NCBI GenBank assembly: GCA_026991225.1
Contig: JALXCB010000139.1
Span: 1 to 43,550 of the forward strand
Source of the DNA: Anaerolineae bacterium
GTDB lineage: Bacteria; Chloroflexota; Anaerolineae; J102
Length of the DNA: 43,550 bases
Direction: 5' to 3'
The position numbers and the translations under genes were made by a program. Shown piece after piece: positions 18,456 to 25,675 of this stretch (positions are counted from its first letter, which is position 1; every line of letters starts with the position of its first letter). The notes beneath the pieces are model-generated. The model saw only the letters and a program-made list of their open reading frames with translations. It did not search any database and was not told where the DNA came from.

Positions 18456-18659
18456 CTATCTGGTTGGCGCCGATTTTGACTTTGCCTCTAATAAGTCTTT
18501 GTTTTGTTTGCCGTTTATATGTCCAACCACGGCGATCTCGTATTCTTCCTCATCGATTTTCACTTCAGCATGACCGGTGGTCAGCGCTTCATAAATTATT
18601 TTGCGCCCCTTTTCATCTTGAAGCAACTTGACCAGGACTGGAGAGAGGTTGCCACGCAT
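18456..18659 (-). CDS. Small conserved-looking protein, unknown
   Basis: A 67-residue soluble protein starting MRGNLSPVLVKLLQDEKGRK. It looks like a helix followed by a short beta region (AEVKIDEEEYEIAVVGHING) and a basic tail. Its start is well supported: AGGAGG at 18670-18665 with good spacing and a TTGACA-17-TAAACT promoter just upstream. No family recognised. Same strand as, and upstream of, the 313-residue membrane protein. Confidence 0.6.
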   Translation of the reverse strand: MRGNLSPVLVKLLQDEKGRKIIYEALTTGHAEVKIDEEEYEIAVVGHINGKQNKDLLEAKSKSAPTR

Positions 18660-18704
18660 ATCATCCTCCTAGGTGAAGAAAATTCGTTGCAAGTAGAGAA
18701 GTCA

Positions 18705-18733
18705 AGTTTATCCACAAAAGAATTTCTTGTCAA
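18705..18733 (-). promoter_or_regulatory. Promoter for the 67-residue gene, abutting a mobile element
   Basis: Minus strand TTGACA (18733-18728), 17-base spacer, TAAACT (18710-18705); predicted transcript start near 18698. The TTG of the -35 box lies in the 8-bp target duplication CAAACAGC of the element at 18739-18892, so the insertion hit the -35 itself and the duplication kept the box intact. Confidence 0.65.
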
Positions 18734-18738
18734 ACAGC

Positions 18739-18892
18739 GTAACTGCTAAGGTATCGCCACCACTTTTTGCCACGAAGACACGAAGAAAAGCCAAGGCACG
18801 ACGTATTTTTCTTGATTTTTCCTTCGTGTCTTCGAAAAACTTCGAGCCTTCGTGGCTTTTGGCGGCCTAAAGTCAAGTACGTTAGCAGTTAC
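18739..18892 (+). mobile_element. 154-bp palindromic mobile element, copy A1
   Basis: Starts GTAACTGCTAAG and ends CGTTAGCAGTTAC, forming inverted terminal repeats. It is flanked on both sides by CAAACAGC (18731-18738 and 18893-18900), a perfect 8-bp target duplication. The interior is an imperfect long palindrome (GCCACGAAGACACGAAG against CTTCGAGCCTTCGTGGC) with no coding capacity. It differs from copy A2 at about five positions over its length, so both moved recently. Behaves as a MITE, a non-autonomous element moved by a transposase coded elsewhere. Confidence 0.9.
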
Positions 18893-18951
18893 CAAACAGC
18901 GTTGAAAGAGATGAATATTCTTATCCTTTGTGGCTTTGTCCGGCCATCATT

Positions 18952-20226
18952 TCAGAATTCCGGCCAGGCGATGTTCACGCCCGAGGGGACTTCCAGGCCG
19001 TCAAAGGCTGCGAAATCATCCTCCGCGACGCCCACGCCGACCACCACATTGCGGCCCAGCTTCGCGCCCTCGGGGATGCGGCTCTTCTGGCCCACCAGGG
19101 TGATGCCGGTGTTGAGGATGTCGGGGCGGACAGGGTTGGGACGGTCGTTTTCCCCCACGCCCACCTGCGCCCGCGCGCCCACGACCACATCCTCATCCAG
19201 GATGGCTCGGTCCACCACCGCGCCCTCATGGATGATCGCGTCGTGCATGATGATGCTGTCGCGCACCACCGCGCCCGCTTCGATGACCACGCCCGGACCG
19301 ATGATGGAGCGGATCACCTGGCCTTCGATGCGAGCGCCATCGCTGAGCAGATTGTTTCGCACCCGGGCCTCTTCACTGAACCACACGGGCGGATACTGCT
19401 CCGACCGGGTGTGGATGGTCCAGCGGCGATCGTTCAGCTCCAATGCGGGGATGTCGGCCAGCAGGGCCATGTTGGCCTCGTAGAAGGCGGGAACCGCGCC
19501 CACGTTGGCCCAATAACCCTCGAATTCGTAGGCGTACACGCGTTTGGCCTTGACCAGGGCTGGAATGACTTCGCCGCCCAGGTCATTGGCTTCTGCGCCC
19601 GGCCCGCGCAGCCAGTCGACCAGGGTGGCCGCGTTGAAGACGTAGATGCCCATGCTGGCCAGGGTGGCGCGGGTGCGCCGGGGCTTTTCCTCGAAGCGGA
19701 TGATGCGGTTGTCCACATCGGTGGTGACCATGCCGAAGCGCGAAGTTTGGTGGGGGCTGACCGGGCGCACGGCGATAGTGACGTCGGCCCGGCGGGACAG
19801 ATGGAATTCCAGCAGGGGCTGGTAGTTCATCTTGTAAACGTGATTGCCCGACAGCACCAACACCAAATCCGCCCCGCTTTCTTCGATGACATCGAGATTG
19901 AAGCGCAGCGCATCCGCGGAGCCCTTCTCCCACAAGCCCTCGCCCGGTCGGGTCTGGTAGGGCTGAAGCAACCGCACGCCGCCCGTGGCCCGGTCCAGGT
20001 CCCAGGGCTTGCCCGAGCGGATGTGCTCGTTCAGGGGGCGGGGCATGTATTGGGTGAGCACGGCGACATTGTAGATGTCGGAGTTGACGCAATTGGAGAG
20101 GGGGAAATCGATGACGCGGTATTTCCCGGCAAAAGGCACGGCCGACGCGGGCCGCCGGGCGGTGAGCACGGCCAGTCCGGGGCCCGCGCCCCCGGCCAGG
20201 ATCATGGCGATGACGGATGGGGACAT
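18952..20226 (-). CDS. GlgC paralogue with degenerate active site
   Basis: A 424-residue protein of the glucose-1-phosphate adenylyltransferase family: nucleotidyltransferase fold, then a left-handed beta-helix (hexapeptide units such as IIGPGVVIEAGAVV) at the C-terminus. The residues that bind and act on ATP are altered. The canonical GGEGSRL is GGAGPGL (Arg to Gly17), AKPSVP is PASAVP (Lys to Ala27), and the metal-binding Asp in [10 protein letters not shown] is Asn128 (SGNHVYKMNY, with Asn134 too). E. coli GlgC needs the matching Asp142. It therefore probably has little catalysis and may be a regulatory or structural partner of the GlgC coded just upstream, comparable in principle to GlgD in Firmicutes. 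Start supported by GAGGTGA ahead of ATG. 115 bases separate it from glgC. Confidence 0.85.
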   Translation of the reverse strand: MSPSVIAMILAGGAGPGLAVLTARRPASAVPFAGKYRVIDFPLSNCVNSDIYNVAVLTQYMPRPLNEHIRSGKPWDLDRATGGVRLLQPYQTRPGEGLWEKGSADALRFNLDVIEESGADLVLVLSGNHVYKMNYQPLLEFHLSRRADVTIAVRPVSPHQTSRFGMVTTDVDNRIIRFEEKPRRTRATLASMGIYVFNAATLVDWLRGPGAEANDLGGEVIPALVKAKRVYAYEFEGYWANVGAVPAFYEANMALLADIPALELNDRRWTIHTRSEQYPPVWFSEEARVRNNLLSDGARIEGQVIRSIIGPGVVIEAGAVVRDSIIMHDAIIHEGAVVDRAILDEDVVVGARAQVGVGENDRPNPVRPDILNTGITLVGQKSRIPEGAKLGRNVVVGVGVAEDDFAAFDGLEVPSGVNIAWPEF

Positions 20227-20296
20227 GGGGAAGTCACCTCGGTGGATGAGTCGCTCTTGGATGGCATTCAGAAAGATACGTTTCGCGCGAGCGGCC

Positions 20297-20362
20297 GAGT
20301 GCGTGAAACGTGAAAACGTGATGCGTGAAATTTCGACGTTTTACGTTTCACGTTTTACGTCG
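20297..20362. repeat. Palindromic CGTGAAACG/CGTTTCACG repeat (family D)
   Basis: A run of GCGTGAAACGTGAAAACGTG words faces ACGTTTTACGTTTCACG, making a long imperfect hairpin. It lies between glgC and its paralogue and extends into glgC, coding that protein's last residues (VKRET) and stop. Related blocks lie at 7868-7930 and 36213-36270. Confidence 0.7.
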
Positions 20363-21699
20363 CTGGCGGCCTCGTCCGGGGCGGGGCGTTCGTCTTCCAG
20401 TTCCGACGCGGACGCCTCTGATTCGGGCAGGATCATGCCGCCGGGATGAACGGATGCGCCCGAGGGAATATCAGTTCGCTCCTCGAAGTCGTCCAGGTCC
20501 ACGCCTGCATCGATGAGCACATTGCGGCCAATGCTGACGTTTTCGGGAATGTACGCGCCTTTGCCCACCACGGTAATGCCGGTATTGAGTTTGTCGGGCA
20601 TTTCGGCGTTGGGGACGGTCAAATCCTCGCCCACGCCCAGGCGCACGCCCGCACTGACGACGACGTTTTTATCGACAACAACCTTGTCGAGCATGGCGCC
20701 AGGACCGATGAAGGTGTCGTTCATCACGACGGATTCCCGCACGACCGCGCCCGGGGAGACGAACACGCCCGGCGAGAGCACAGAGCGATAGACTTCGCCC
20801 TGGATGACGCAACCATTGCTGACCAGGGAGCGGGCGCTTTTGCCCAGCACGCTGGTCTTGACCGGCGGGCGTTCCTGGCTGCGGGTGCGTATCTGCCAGG
20901 TCGAGTCCCACAGATCCAGGGGATGGTTCGGATCGCACAGCTCCATAGAGGTGCTCCAATAGGCGTCGATGGTGCCCACGTCCACCCAATAGCCTTCGAA
21001 CGGGAAGGCGTAGACCTTGTCCCGATCGATCATATGGGGGATGACGTGTTTGCCGAAGTCGAGATCGGGATGCTCGGGGTGGAGTTCGGTCAGCCGGGCC
21101 TCCAGCACGTCGGTGTTGAAGAGATAGATGCCCATGCTGGCCAGGGTGCCTCGGTCTTCTTTGGGTTTTTCGTAGAAGGCGGTGATGCGCCCATTGCGAT
21201 TCGTGGTCATGATGCCGAAGCGATGGGCCTCCTCTTTGGGCACGTGCATGACCGCGATGGTGACGTCCGCTCCCTTCTCCTGATGAAAACGGATCATTTC
21301 CCGATAATCCATCTTGTAAATGTGATCGCCCGAGAGGATGAGCGCGCCGTCCGCGTCCCGATTCTGGATGAAATCCAGGTTCTGGAAGACCGCATCCGCG
21401 GTGCCCGCATACCAGCTTCGGCCCTCTCGGGCCTGATAGGGTTGCAGCAGGCGGATGCCGCCATGAATGCGGTCCAGGTCCCACGGTTTACCGATGCCGA
21501 TATGTTCGTTGAGGGAATGGGGGCGATACTGCGTCAGCACGGCGATGTCGTAGATTTCGGAATTGACGCAGTTGGAGATGGTGAAATCGATGATGCGATA
21601 TTTGCCGGCGAAGGGGACGGAGGGTTTGGCCCGGTGCGCGGAAAGCACCGTGAGCCGGGACCCCTCGCCGCCCGCCAGGATGAGAGCCACCACGCGCAT
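20341..21699 (-). CDS. glgC: Glucose-1-phosphate adenylyltransferase
   Basis: A 452-residue ADP-glucose pyrophosphorylase: ATP plus glucose-1-phosphate gives ADP-glucose for glycogen synthesis. All key motifs are present: [10 protein letters not shown] (Arg15), [12 protein letters not shown] (Lys25), [16 protein letters not shown] (Asp125), ASMGIYLFN and [10 protein letters not shown], then a beta-helix C-terminal domain with hexapeptide repeats. Start supported by CCGGAGA ahead of ATG. The C-terminal tail after about residue 420 is Glu/Ala-rich and non-conserved, and its last residues and stop codon come from a palindromic repeat. A 141-bp mobile element sits 25 bases upstream of the start codon, inside the leader or promoter. 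Confidence 0.95.
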   Translation of the reverse strand: MRVVALILAGGEGSRLTVLSAHRAKPSVPFAGKYRIIDFTISNCVNSEIYDIAVLTQYRPHSLNEHIGIGKPWDLDRIHGGIRLLQPYQAREGRSWYAGTADAVFQNLDFIQNRDADGALILSGDHIYKMDYREMIRFHQEKGADVTIAVMHVPKEEAHRFGIMTTNRNGRITAFYEKPKEDRGTLASMGIYLFNTDVLEARLTELHPEHPDLDFGKHVIPHMIDRDKVYAFPFEGYWVDVGTIDAYWSTSMELCDPNHPLDLWDSTWQIRTRSQERPPVKTSVLGKSARSLVSNGCVIQGEVYRSVLSPGVFVSPGAVVRESVVMNDTFIGPGAMLDKVVVDKNVVVSAGVRLGVGEDLTVPNAEMPDKLNTGITVVGKGAYIPENVSIGRNVLIDAGVDLDDFEERTDIPSGASVHPGGMILPESEASASELEDERPAPDEAASDVKRET

Positions 21700-21723
21700 G
21701 GGACGTCTCCGGAGAGTGGGAAT

Positions 21724-21864
21724 GCAACTGCTAAGACGCCATCCTCATTCAACACGGATAATAAGGAAACACGGATAAAAATCATTGGAAATGAAGACTT
21801 CGTTCGATGATTATCCGTGTTTTTTCTATCCGTGTTGGGAAAACAATGGAACGTTAGCAGTAAT
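21724..21864. mobile_element. 141-bp mobile element with the same ends but a different core, copy A4
   Basis: Starts GCAACTGCTAAG and ends CGTTAGCAGTAAT, related to the ends of the 154-bp elements. It is flanked by a perfect 8-bp duplication GTGGGAAT (21716-21723 and 21865-21872). The core is a palindrome of ACACGGATAA/TTATCCGTGT words, unlike the CGAAGACACGAAG core of the other copies. It separates the glgC start codon and ribosome-binding site from everything upstream. Confidence 0.85.
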
Positions 21865-21958
21865 GTGGGAATCCAGCAAAATAATCGGATGGAGGACGCA
21901 GGTTCCACCGTTAAGATTAACAAAGATAGGGCGGTTGGGCAAACGGCCACATCTTGAT

Positions 21959-22148
21959 GGGTGCGTCCCAGAAATTTGGCGTCATCCAGCCGACTGAAGT
22001 CGAACTCTTCAGGCCTGCGGCCAGTGGACGGCCTCCGCCGTCCAAAATCATGCCAACAAATGGTCGCCGGAGGGCGACCACCGGCGCGAAGCGCCTTAAG
22101 GGCACGAGTTTACTTGGCAAGTGCTTGCCAAGAAATTGGGACGCACCC
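21959..22148. mobile_element. 190-bp hairpin-chain mobile element G
   Basis: The ends are a perfect 12-bp inverted repeat (GGGTGCGTCCCA / TGGGACGCACCC), flanked by the perfect 9-bp duplication CATCTTGAT (21950-21958 and 22149-22157). Inside is a row of separate hairpins: GACTGAAGTC, GGCCTGCGGCC, GGACGGCCTCCGCCGTCC, GGTCGCCGGAGGGCGACC, GGCGCGAAGCGCC and CTTGGCAAGTGCTTGCCAAG. No coding capacity. Part of the same interior occurs at 26491-26535, and one end recurs after the maoC-like gene at 42534. The flanking stretches 21873-21949 and 22158-22308 hold nothing I can support. Confidence 0.88.
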
Positions 22149-22308
22149 CATCTTGATTTCGACGCGCGGAAAGCTGGCGATCTCCGCCCAACGCTTCCCC
22201 TTGCTGCAGGTGGCCAAAACCCCTGGCAATGACGCCACAATCGATCACTCGGGATTCGTTGGCAGCCGGAAAAACGCTTCAGAGAGGGGTGTAATGGGCA
22301 GAAAAATA

Positions 22309-22462
22309 GTAACTACTAAGGTGTCGCCACCACTTTTTGCCACGAAGACACGAAGAAAAGCGAAGGCACGACGTATTTTTCTTCATTTTTCCTTCGTGTC
22401 TTCGAAAAACTTCGAGCCTTCGTGGCTTTTGGCGGCCTTAAGTCAAGTACGTTAGCAGTTAC
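22309..22462 (+). mobile_element. 154-bp palindromic mobile element, copy A2
   Basis: Starts GTAACTACTAAG, ends CGTTAGCAGTTAC, and is flanked by a perfect 8-bp duplication GAAAAATA (22301-22308 and 22463-22470). Same length and almost the same sequence as A1. It sits directly next to the -35 position of the ppdK promoter. Confidence 0.9.
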
Positions 22463-22490
22463 GAAAAATATCGGAAACGGACGGGAGCTG

Positions 22491-22499
22491 TGCTATAAT
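22491..22499 (+). promoter_or_regulatory. Extended -10 promoter of ppdK
   Basis: TGCTATAAT is a perfect extended -10 element. The -35 position (22471-22476, TCGGAA) is poor and begins right after the target duplication of element A2. The leader to the ppdK start is about 120 bases. Confidence 0.7.
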
Positions 22500-22624
22500 G
22501 GCTCGTTGAATGGTCGGTTTTCAGCCATTCTCCGCGCCTGAAACTGCGAAATGTGAGACGCGGAAAACATACGCCGCTTATCATCAAAACACAAATTCAA
22601 AACTCCAAAGGAGGCATTGTTGAA

Positions 22625-25327
22625 ATGACCAAAAAATGGGTCTATTTATTTGAAGAGGTCGAAGAGGCCGAGAAGTATGCGGGTAGCTGGGACGGCGTGC
22701 GTGGTCTGCTGGGTGGCAAGGGCGCCAACCTGGCGGAAATGACGCGCATCGGCGTGCCCGTGCCTCCCGGTTTTACCGTGACCACCGAAGCCTGCAATGC
22801 GTACCTGGCCGCGGGAGAGAAGTTCCCCGAGGGCATGTGGGAACAGGAAATCGAGGCCCTACATGTCATCGAGGAAAAGACGGGCAAGAAGTTCGGCGAT
22901 CCCAGCAATCCCTTGCTGGTGTCCTGCCGTTCGGGCGCGAAGTTTTCCATGCCCGGTATGATGGACACGGTCCTGAACATCGGCCTCACCGATGAGACGG
23001 CCAAGGGCATGGTGGAACTGACCCAGGATGAGCGCTTCGTTTATGACGCGTACCGTCGCCTGGTGCAGATGTTCGGCAGCGTGGTGTTGGGCATCGAGGA
23101 TGATGCGTTCGAGCATGCGCTGGATGCCTACAAGAAGGAAAAGGGCTATGAAAGCGATACGGACATGACCGCGGAGGACTGGAAGGTCATGACCGAGACC
23201 TTCAAGCAGGTGGTGAAGGATCACGGCAAGGAATTCCCCCAGGACCCCATCGAACAATTGCGCCTGGCCACGGAAGCGGTGTTCAAGTCCTGGAACAGCA
23301 AGCGGGCCATCGATTACCGCAAGGCCGCGGGCATTCCCGATGATCTGGGCACCGCGGTGAATATCGTGACCATGGTCTTCGGCAACATGGGCTGGGACAG
23401 CGGCACCGGCGTCGCGTTTACCCGCAATCCCTCCACGGGCGAAAAGGAGCTCTTCGGCGAGTATCTGCTCAACGCCCAGGGCGAGGATGTGGTCGCGGGC
23501 ATCCGCAACACCAAGCCCATCAGCCAGATGAAGGAGGACCTGCCCCAGGCCTACGCCGAGTTCGTGGAGATCGCGGAGAAGCTGGAACGGCATTACCGCG
23601 ATATGCAGGATGTGGAGTTCACCATTGAGCGGGGCAAGCTGTGGATGCTGCAGACCCGCACCGGCAAGCGCACGGCCCGCGCGGCCATCAAGATCGCGGT
23701 GGACATGGCCAACGAGGGCCTGATCACCAAGGAAGAAGCGGTTATGCGCGTGACCCCCGAGCAGGTGGACACGCTGCTGCACCCGCAGTTCGATGAGGAG
23801 ACCAAGAAGCAAGCCATCGCCGAGGGCAAGCTCTTTGCCAAGGGCGTCAACGCCTCGCCCGGCGCCGCGGTAGGTCGCGTCTACTTCGACGCGGACACCG
23901 CGGAACGCATGGCCAAGGAAGAGGGCCAGGATGTGATCATGGTGCGGCCCTTCACCAGGCCCGATGACGTGCACGGCATGCTGGCGGCCAAGGGCATTCT
24001 TACCAGCGAGGGCGGCGCCACCAGCCACGCGGCCGTGGTCGCCCGTCAGTTCGGCATCCCCGCGGTGGTGGGCGCCTCCGACGTGGTCATCGACCTGGAG
24101 AATCGCACCGCGACCGCGCATGGCATCACCATCCACGAGGGCGACTGGCTGTCGGTGGATGGCGGCAGCGGTGAGGTGTTTGTGGGGCAGCTGCCCACCA
24201 CCTATCCCAAGTTCGAGGAGCAGACCGACCTCATCACCCTGCTGAGCTGGGCGGATGAGTTCCGCCGCCTGCAGGTGTGGGCCAACGCGGATTATCCCGC
24301 GGACGCGAAGCGGGCCCGGGACTTCGGCGCGCAGGGCATCGGCCTCACCCGCACCGAGCACATGTTCTTCGAGGAGGAGCGCCTGCCCATCGTGCAGCGC
24401 ATGATCCTGGCCAAGACGCCGGAGGAGCGCAAGGCCGCGCTGGATGAACTGCTGCCCTTCCAGCGCAGTGATTTCGAGGGTCTGTTCGAGGTGATGGACG
24501 GCCTGCCCGTGATCATCCGCCTCATCGACCCGCCGCTGCACGAGTTCCTGCCCGATATGTACGAGCTGGTGGCCGAGGTGGCCGAGATGCGGGCCAGGGG
24601 CGAGACGGAAGGTCTGGCCGAGAAGGAATCGCTGCTTCAGGCCGTGGAAAGCCTGCACGAGAGCAATCCCATGATGGGTATGCGCGGCGTGCGCCTGAGC
24701 ATCGTCATGCCCGAGATCGTGGAGATGCAGGTGCGGGCCATCTTCGAGGCCGCGGCCAACCAGGCCCTGAAGGGCGTGACAGTGAAGCCCGAGGTGATGA
24801 TCCCCCTGGTCAGCCATGTGAACGAGCTGAAGGTGATCCAGCCTCGCCTGCAGCGCATCGCCAAAGAGGTGATGGAGGAGAAGGGCGTCGAGTTCGATTA
24901 CAAGTTCGGCACCATGATTGAGATCCCGCGTGCGGCCCTGACCGCGGCCGAGATCGCGGAGGTGGCCGAGTTCTTCTCCTTCGGCACCAACGACCTCACC
25001 CAGATGACCTTTGGCTACAGCCGCGATGACGCGGAAGCCCGCTTCCTGCTCACCTATGTGGAGACGGGCATTCTGCCCAAGAACCCCTTCCAGACCATCG
25101 ATGTGGACGGCGTGGGTCGGCTGATGAAGATGGCCATCGACGAGGGCCGGGCTACCCGCCCCGACCTGGAGGTGGGCATCTGCGGCGAGCATGGCGGCGA
25201 TCCCGAATCCATCGAGTTCTGCCACCATGCGGGCAACAACTACGTGAGCTGCTCCCCCTTCCGCGTGCCCATCGCCCGACTGGCTGCGGCCCAGGCCGCG
25301 CTGAAGGAGAAGGGCGTGAAGGGGTAA
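22625..25327 (+). CDS. ppdK: Pyruvate, phosphate dikinase
   Basis: A 900-residue enzyme that interconverts pyruvate, ATP and phosphate with phosphoenolpyruvate, AMP and pyrophosphate, cytoplasmic. The start MTKKWVYLFEEV is chosen for AAAGGAGG ten bases upstream. The N-terminal ATP-grasp domain has GGKGANLAEM and SCRSGAKFSMPGMMDTVLNIG. The phosphohistidine domain carries the phosphorylated His468 in GGATSHAAVVARQFGIPAVVG. The C-terminal TIM barrel ends with FGTNDLTQM and catalytic Cys853 in GICGEHGGDP. Length is normal for the family. A clear terminator follows. It may serve gluconeogenesis or pyrophosphate-linked glycolysis, next to glycogen genes. Confidence 0.97.
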   Translation: MTKKWVYLFEEVEEAEKYAGSWDGVRGLLGGKGANLAEMTRIGVPVPPGFTVTTEACNAYLAAGEKFPEGMWEQEIEALHVIEEKTGKKFGDPSNPLLVSCRSGAKFSMPGMMDTVLNIGLTDETAKGMVELTQDERFVYDAYRRLVQMFGSVVLGIEDDAFEHALDAYKKEKGYESDTDMTAEDWKVMTETFKQVVKDHGKEFPQDPIEQLRLATEAVFKSWNSKRAIDYRKAAGIPDDLGTAVNIVTMVFGNMGWDSGTGVAFTRNPSTGEKELFGEYLLNAQGEDVVAGIRNTKPISQMKEDLPQAYAEFVEIAEKLERHYRDMQDVEFTIERGKLWMLQTRTGKRTARAAIKIAVDMANEGLITKEEAVMRVTPEQVDTLLHPQFDEETKKQAIAEGKLFAKGVNASPGAAVGRVYFDADTAERMAKEEGQDVIMVRPFTRPDDVHGMLAAKGILTSEGGATSHAAVVARQFGIPAVVGASDVVIDLENRTATAHGITIHEGDWLSVDGGSGEVFVGQLPTTYPKFEEQTDLITLLSWADEFRRLQVWANADYPADAKRARDFGAQGIGLTRTEHMFFEEERLPIVQRMILAKTPEERKAALDELLPFQRSDFEGLFEVMDGLPVIIRLIDPPLHEFLPDMYELVAEVAEMRARGETEGLAEKESLLQAVESLHESNPMMGMRGVRLSIVMPEIVEMQVRAIFEAAANQALKGVTVKPEVMIPLVSHVNELKVIQPRLQRIAKEVMEEKGVEFDYKFGTMIEIPRAALTAAEIAEVAEFFSFGTNDLTQMTFGYSRDDAEARFLLTYVETGILPKNPFQTIDVDGVGRLMKMAIDEGRATRPDLEVGICGEHGGDPESIEFCHHAGNNYVSCSPFRVPIARLAAAQAALKEKGVKG

Positions 25328-25338
25328 TCGGCCCCAGA

Positions 25339-25371
25339 AGACCTCCGAAGTCTGCGAGACCTCGGAGGTCT
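25339..25371. repeat. Inverted repeat after ppdK
   Basis: AGACCTCCGA (25339-25348) and TCGGAGGTCT (25362-25371) are a perfect 10-bp inverted repeat directly after the ppdK stop. A similar pair with different bases, AGACCTCGCAGG / CCTGCGAGGTCT, lies at 25427-25459, on the other side of the terminator. Both share the AGACCTC...GAGGTCT frame. Confidence 0.6.
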
Positions 25372-25379
25372 TGCGACAA

Positions 25380-25413
25380 CGCCCGGTGTGCAGGACGCGC
25401 GCCGGGCGTTTTT
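25380..25413 (+). terminator. Rho-independent terminator of ppdK
   Basis: The stem CGCCCGG / CCGGGCG (25380-25386 and 25402-25408) is followed by TTTTT. Confidence 0.75.
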
Positions 25414-25426
25414 CGCGTGCACGGAA

Positions 25427-25459
25427 AGACCTCGCAGGTCTGCCAGGCCTGCGAGGTCT
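25427..25459. repeat. Second AGACCTC inverted repeat
   Basis: AGACCTCGCAGG and CCTGCGAGGTCT, a perfect 12-bp inverted repeat, end exactly at the stop codon of the decayed fragment on the minus strand. Confidence 0.55.
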
Positions 25460-25602
25460 CAGCGATCCAGCGACGCGATGAACGCGTCATCCAGTCCGGC
25501 GATATGCTCCATGATCATACGGTGGATGAAGATCCACCCGCCGCCCACCCGGCGCAGGAGGATGCGCTGGGCCGCGTCGTCGAGGAACGACGGCGCTTGC
25601 GA
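25459..25602 (-). pseudogene. Remnant of a NACHT/STAND-type protein C-terminus
   Basis: The minus strand codes a 47-residue open segment after an in-frame stop and without a usable start: SFLDDAAQRILLRRVGGGW then IFIHRMIMEHIAGLDDAFI, ending ASLDR and a stop. The word FLDxAAxRxxLRRVGGGxIFIHRxxxEHxA is, from memory, like the C-terminal helix region of large NACHT/STAND NTPases common in Chloroflexi. All upstream parts are missing, so this is a decayed end of a former gene. The rest of 25603-25675 holds nothing. Confidence 0.5.
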
Positions 25603-25675
25603 TCACGCCCGCTTTGCCCTATCATTTTGTCAATCACCCATTCACCTGATTACCAGATAGTCCCCTTAGGGCAGA

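Noticed and set aside
21873-22308. Possible decayed coding on the minus strand around element G (words such as WAEIASFPRVEIKMWPF)
   Set aside because: Too short, not in one frame after removing element G, and no family recognised.
22859-25228. A 789-codon open frame on the minus strand
   Set aside because: Antisense to ppdK; low-complexity His/Gly/Leu content and no domain.
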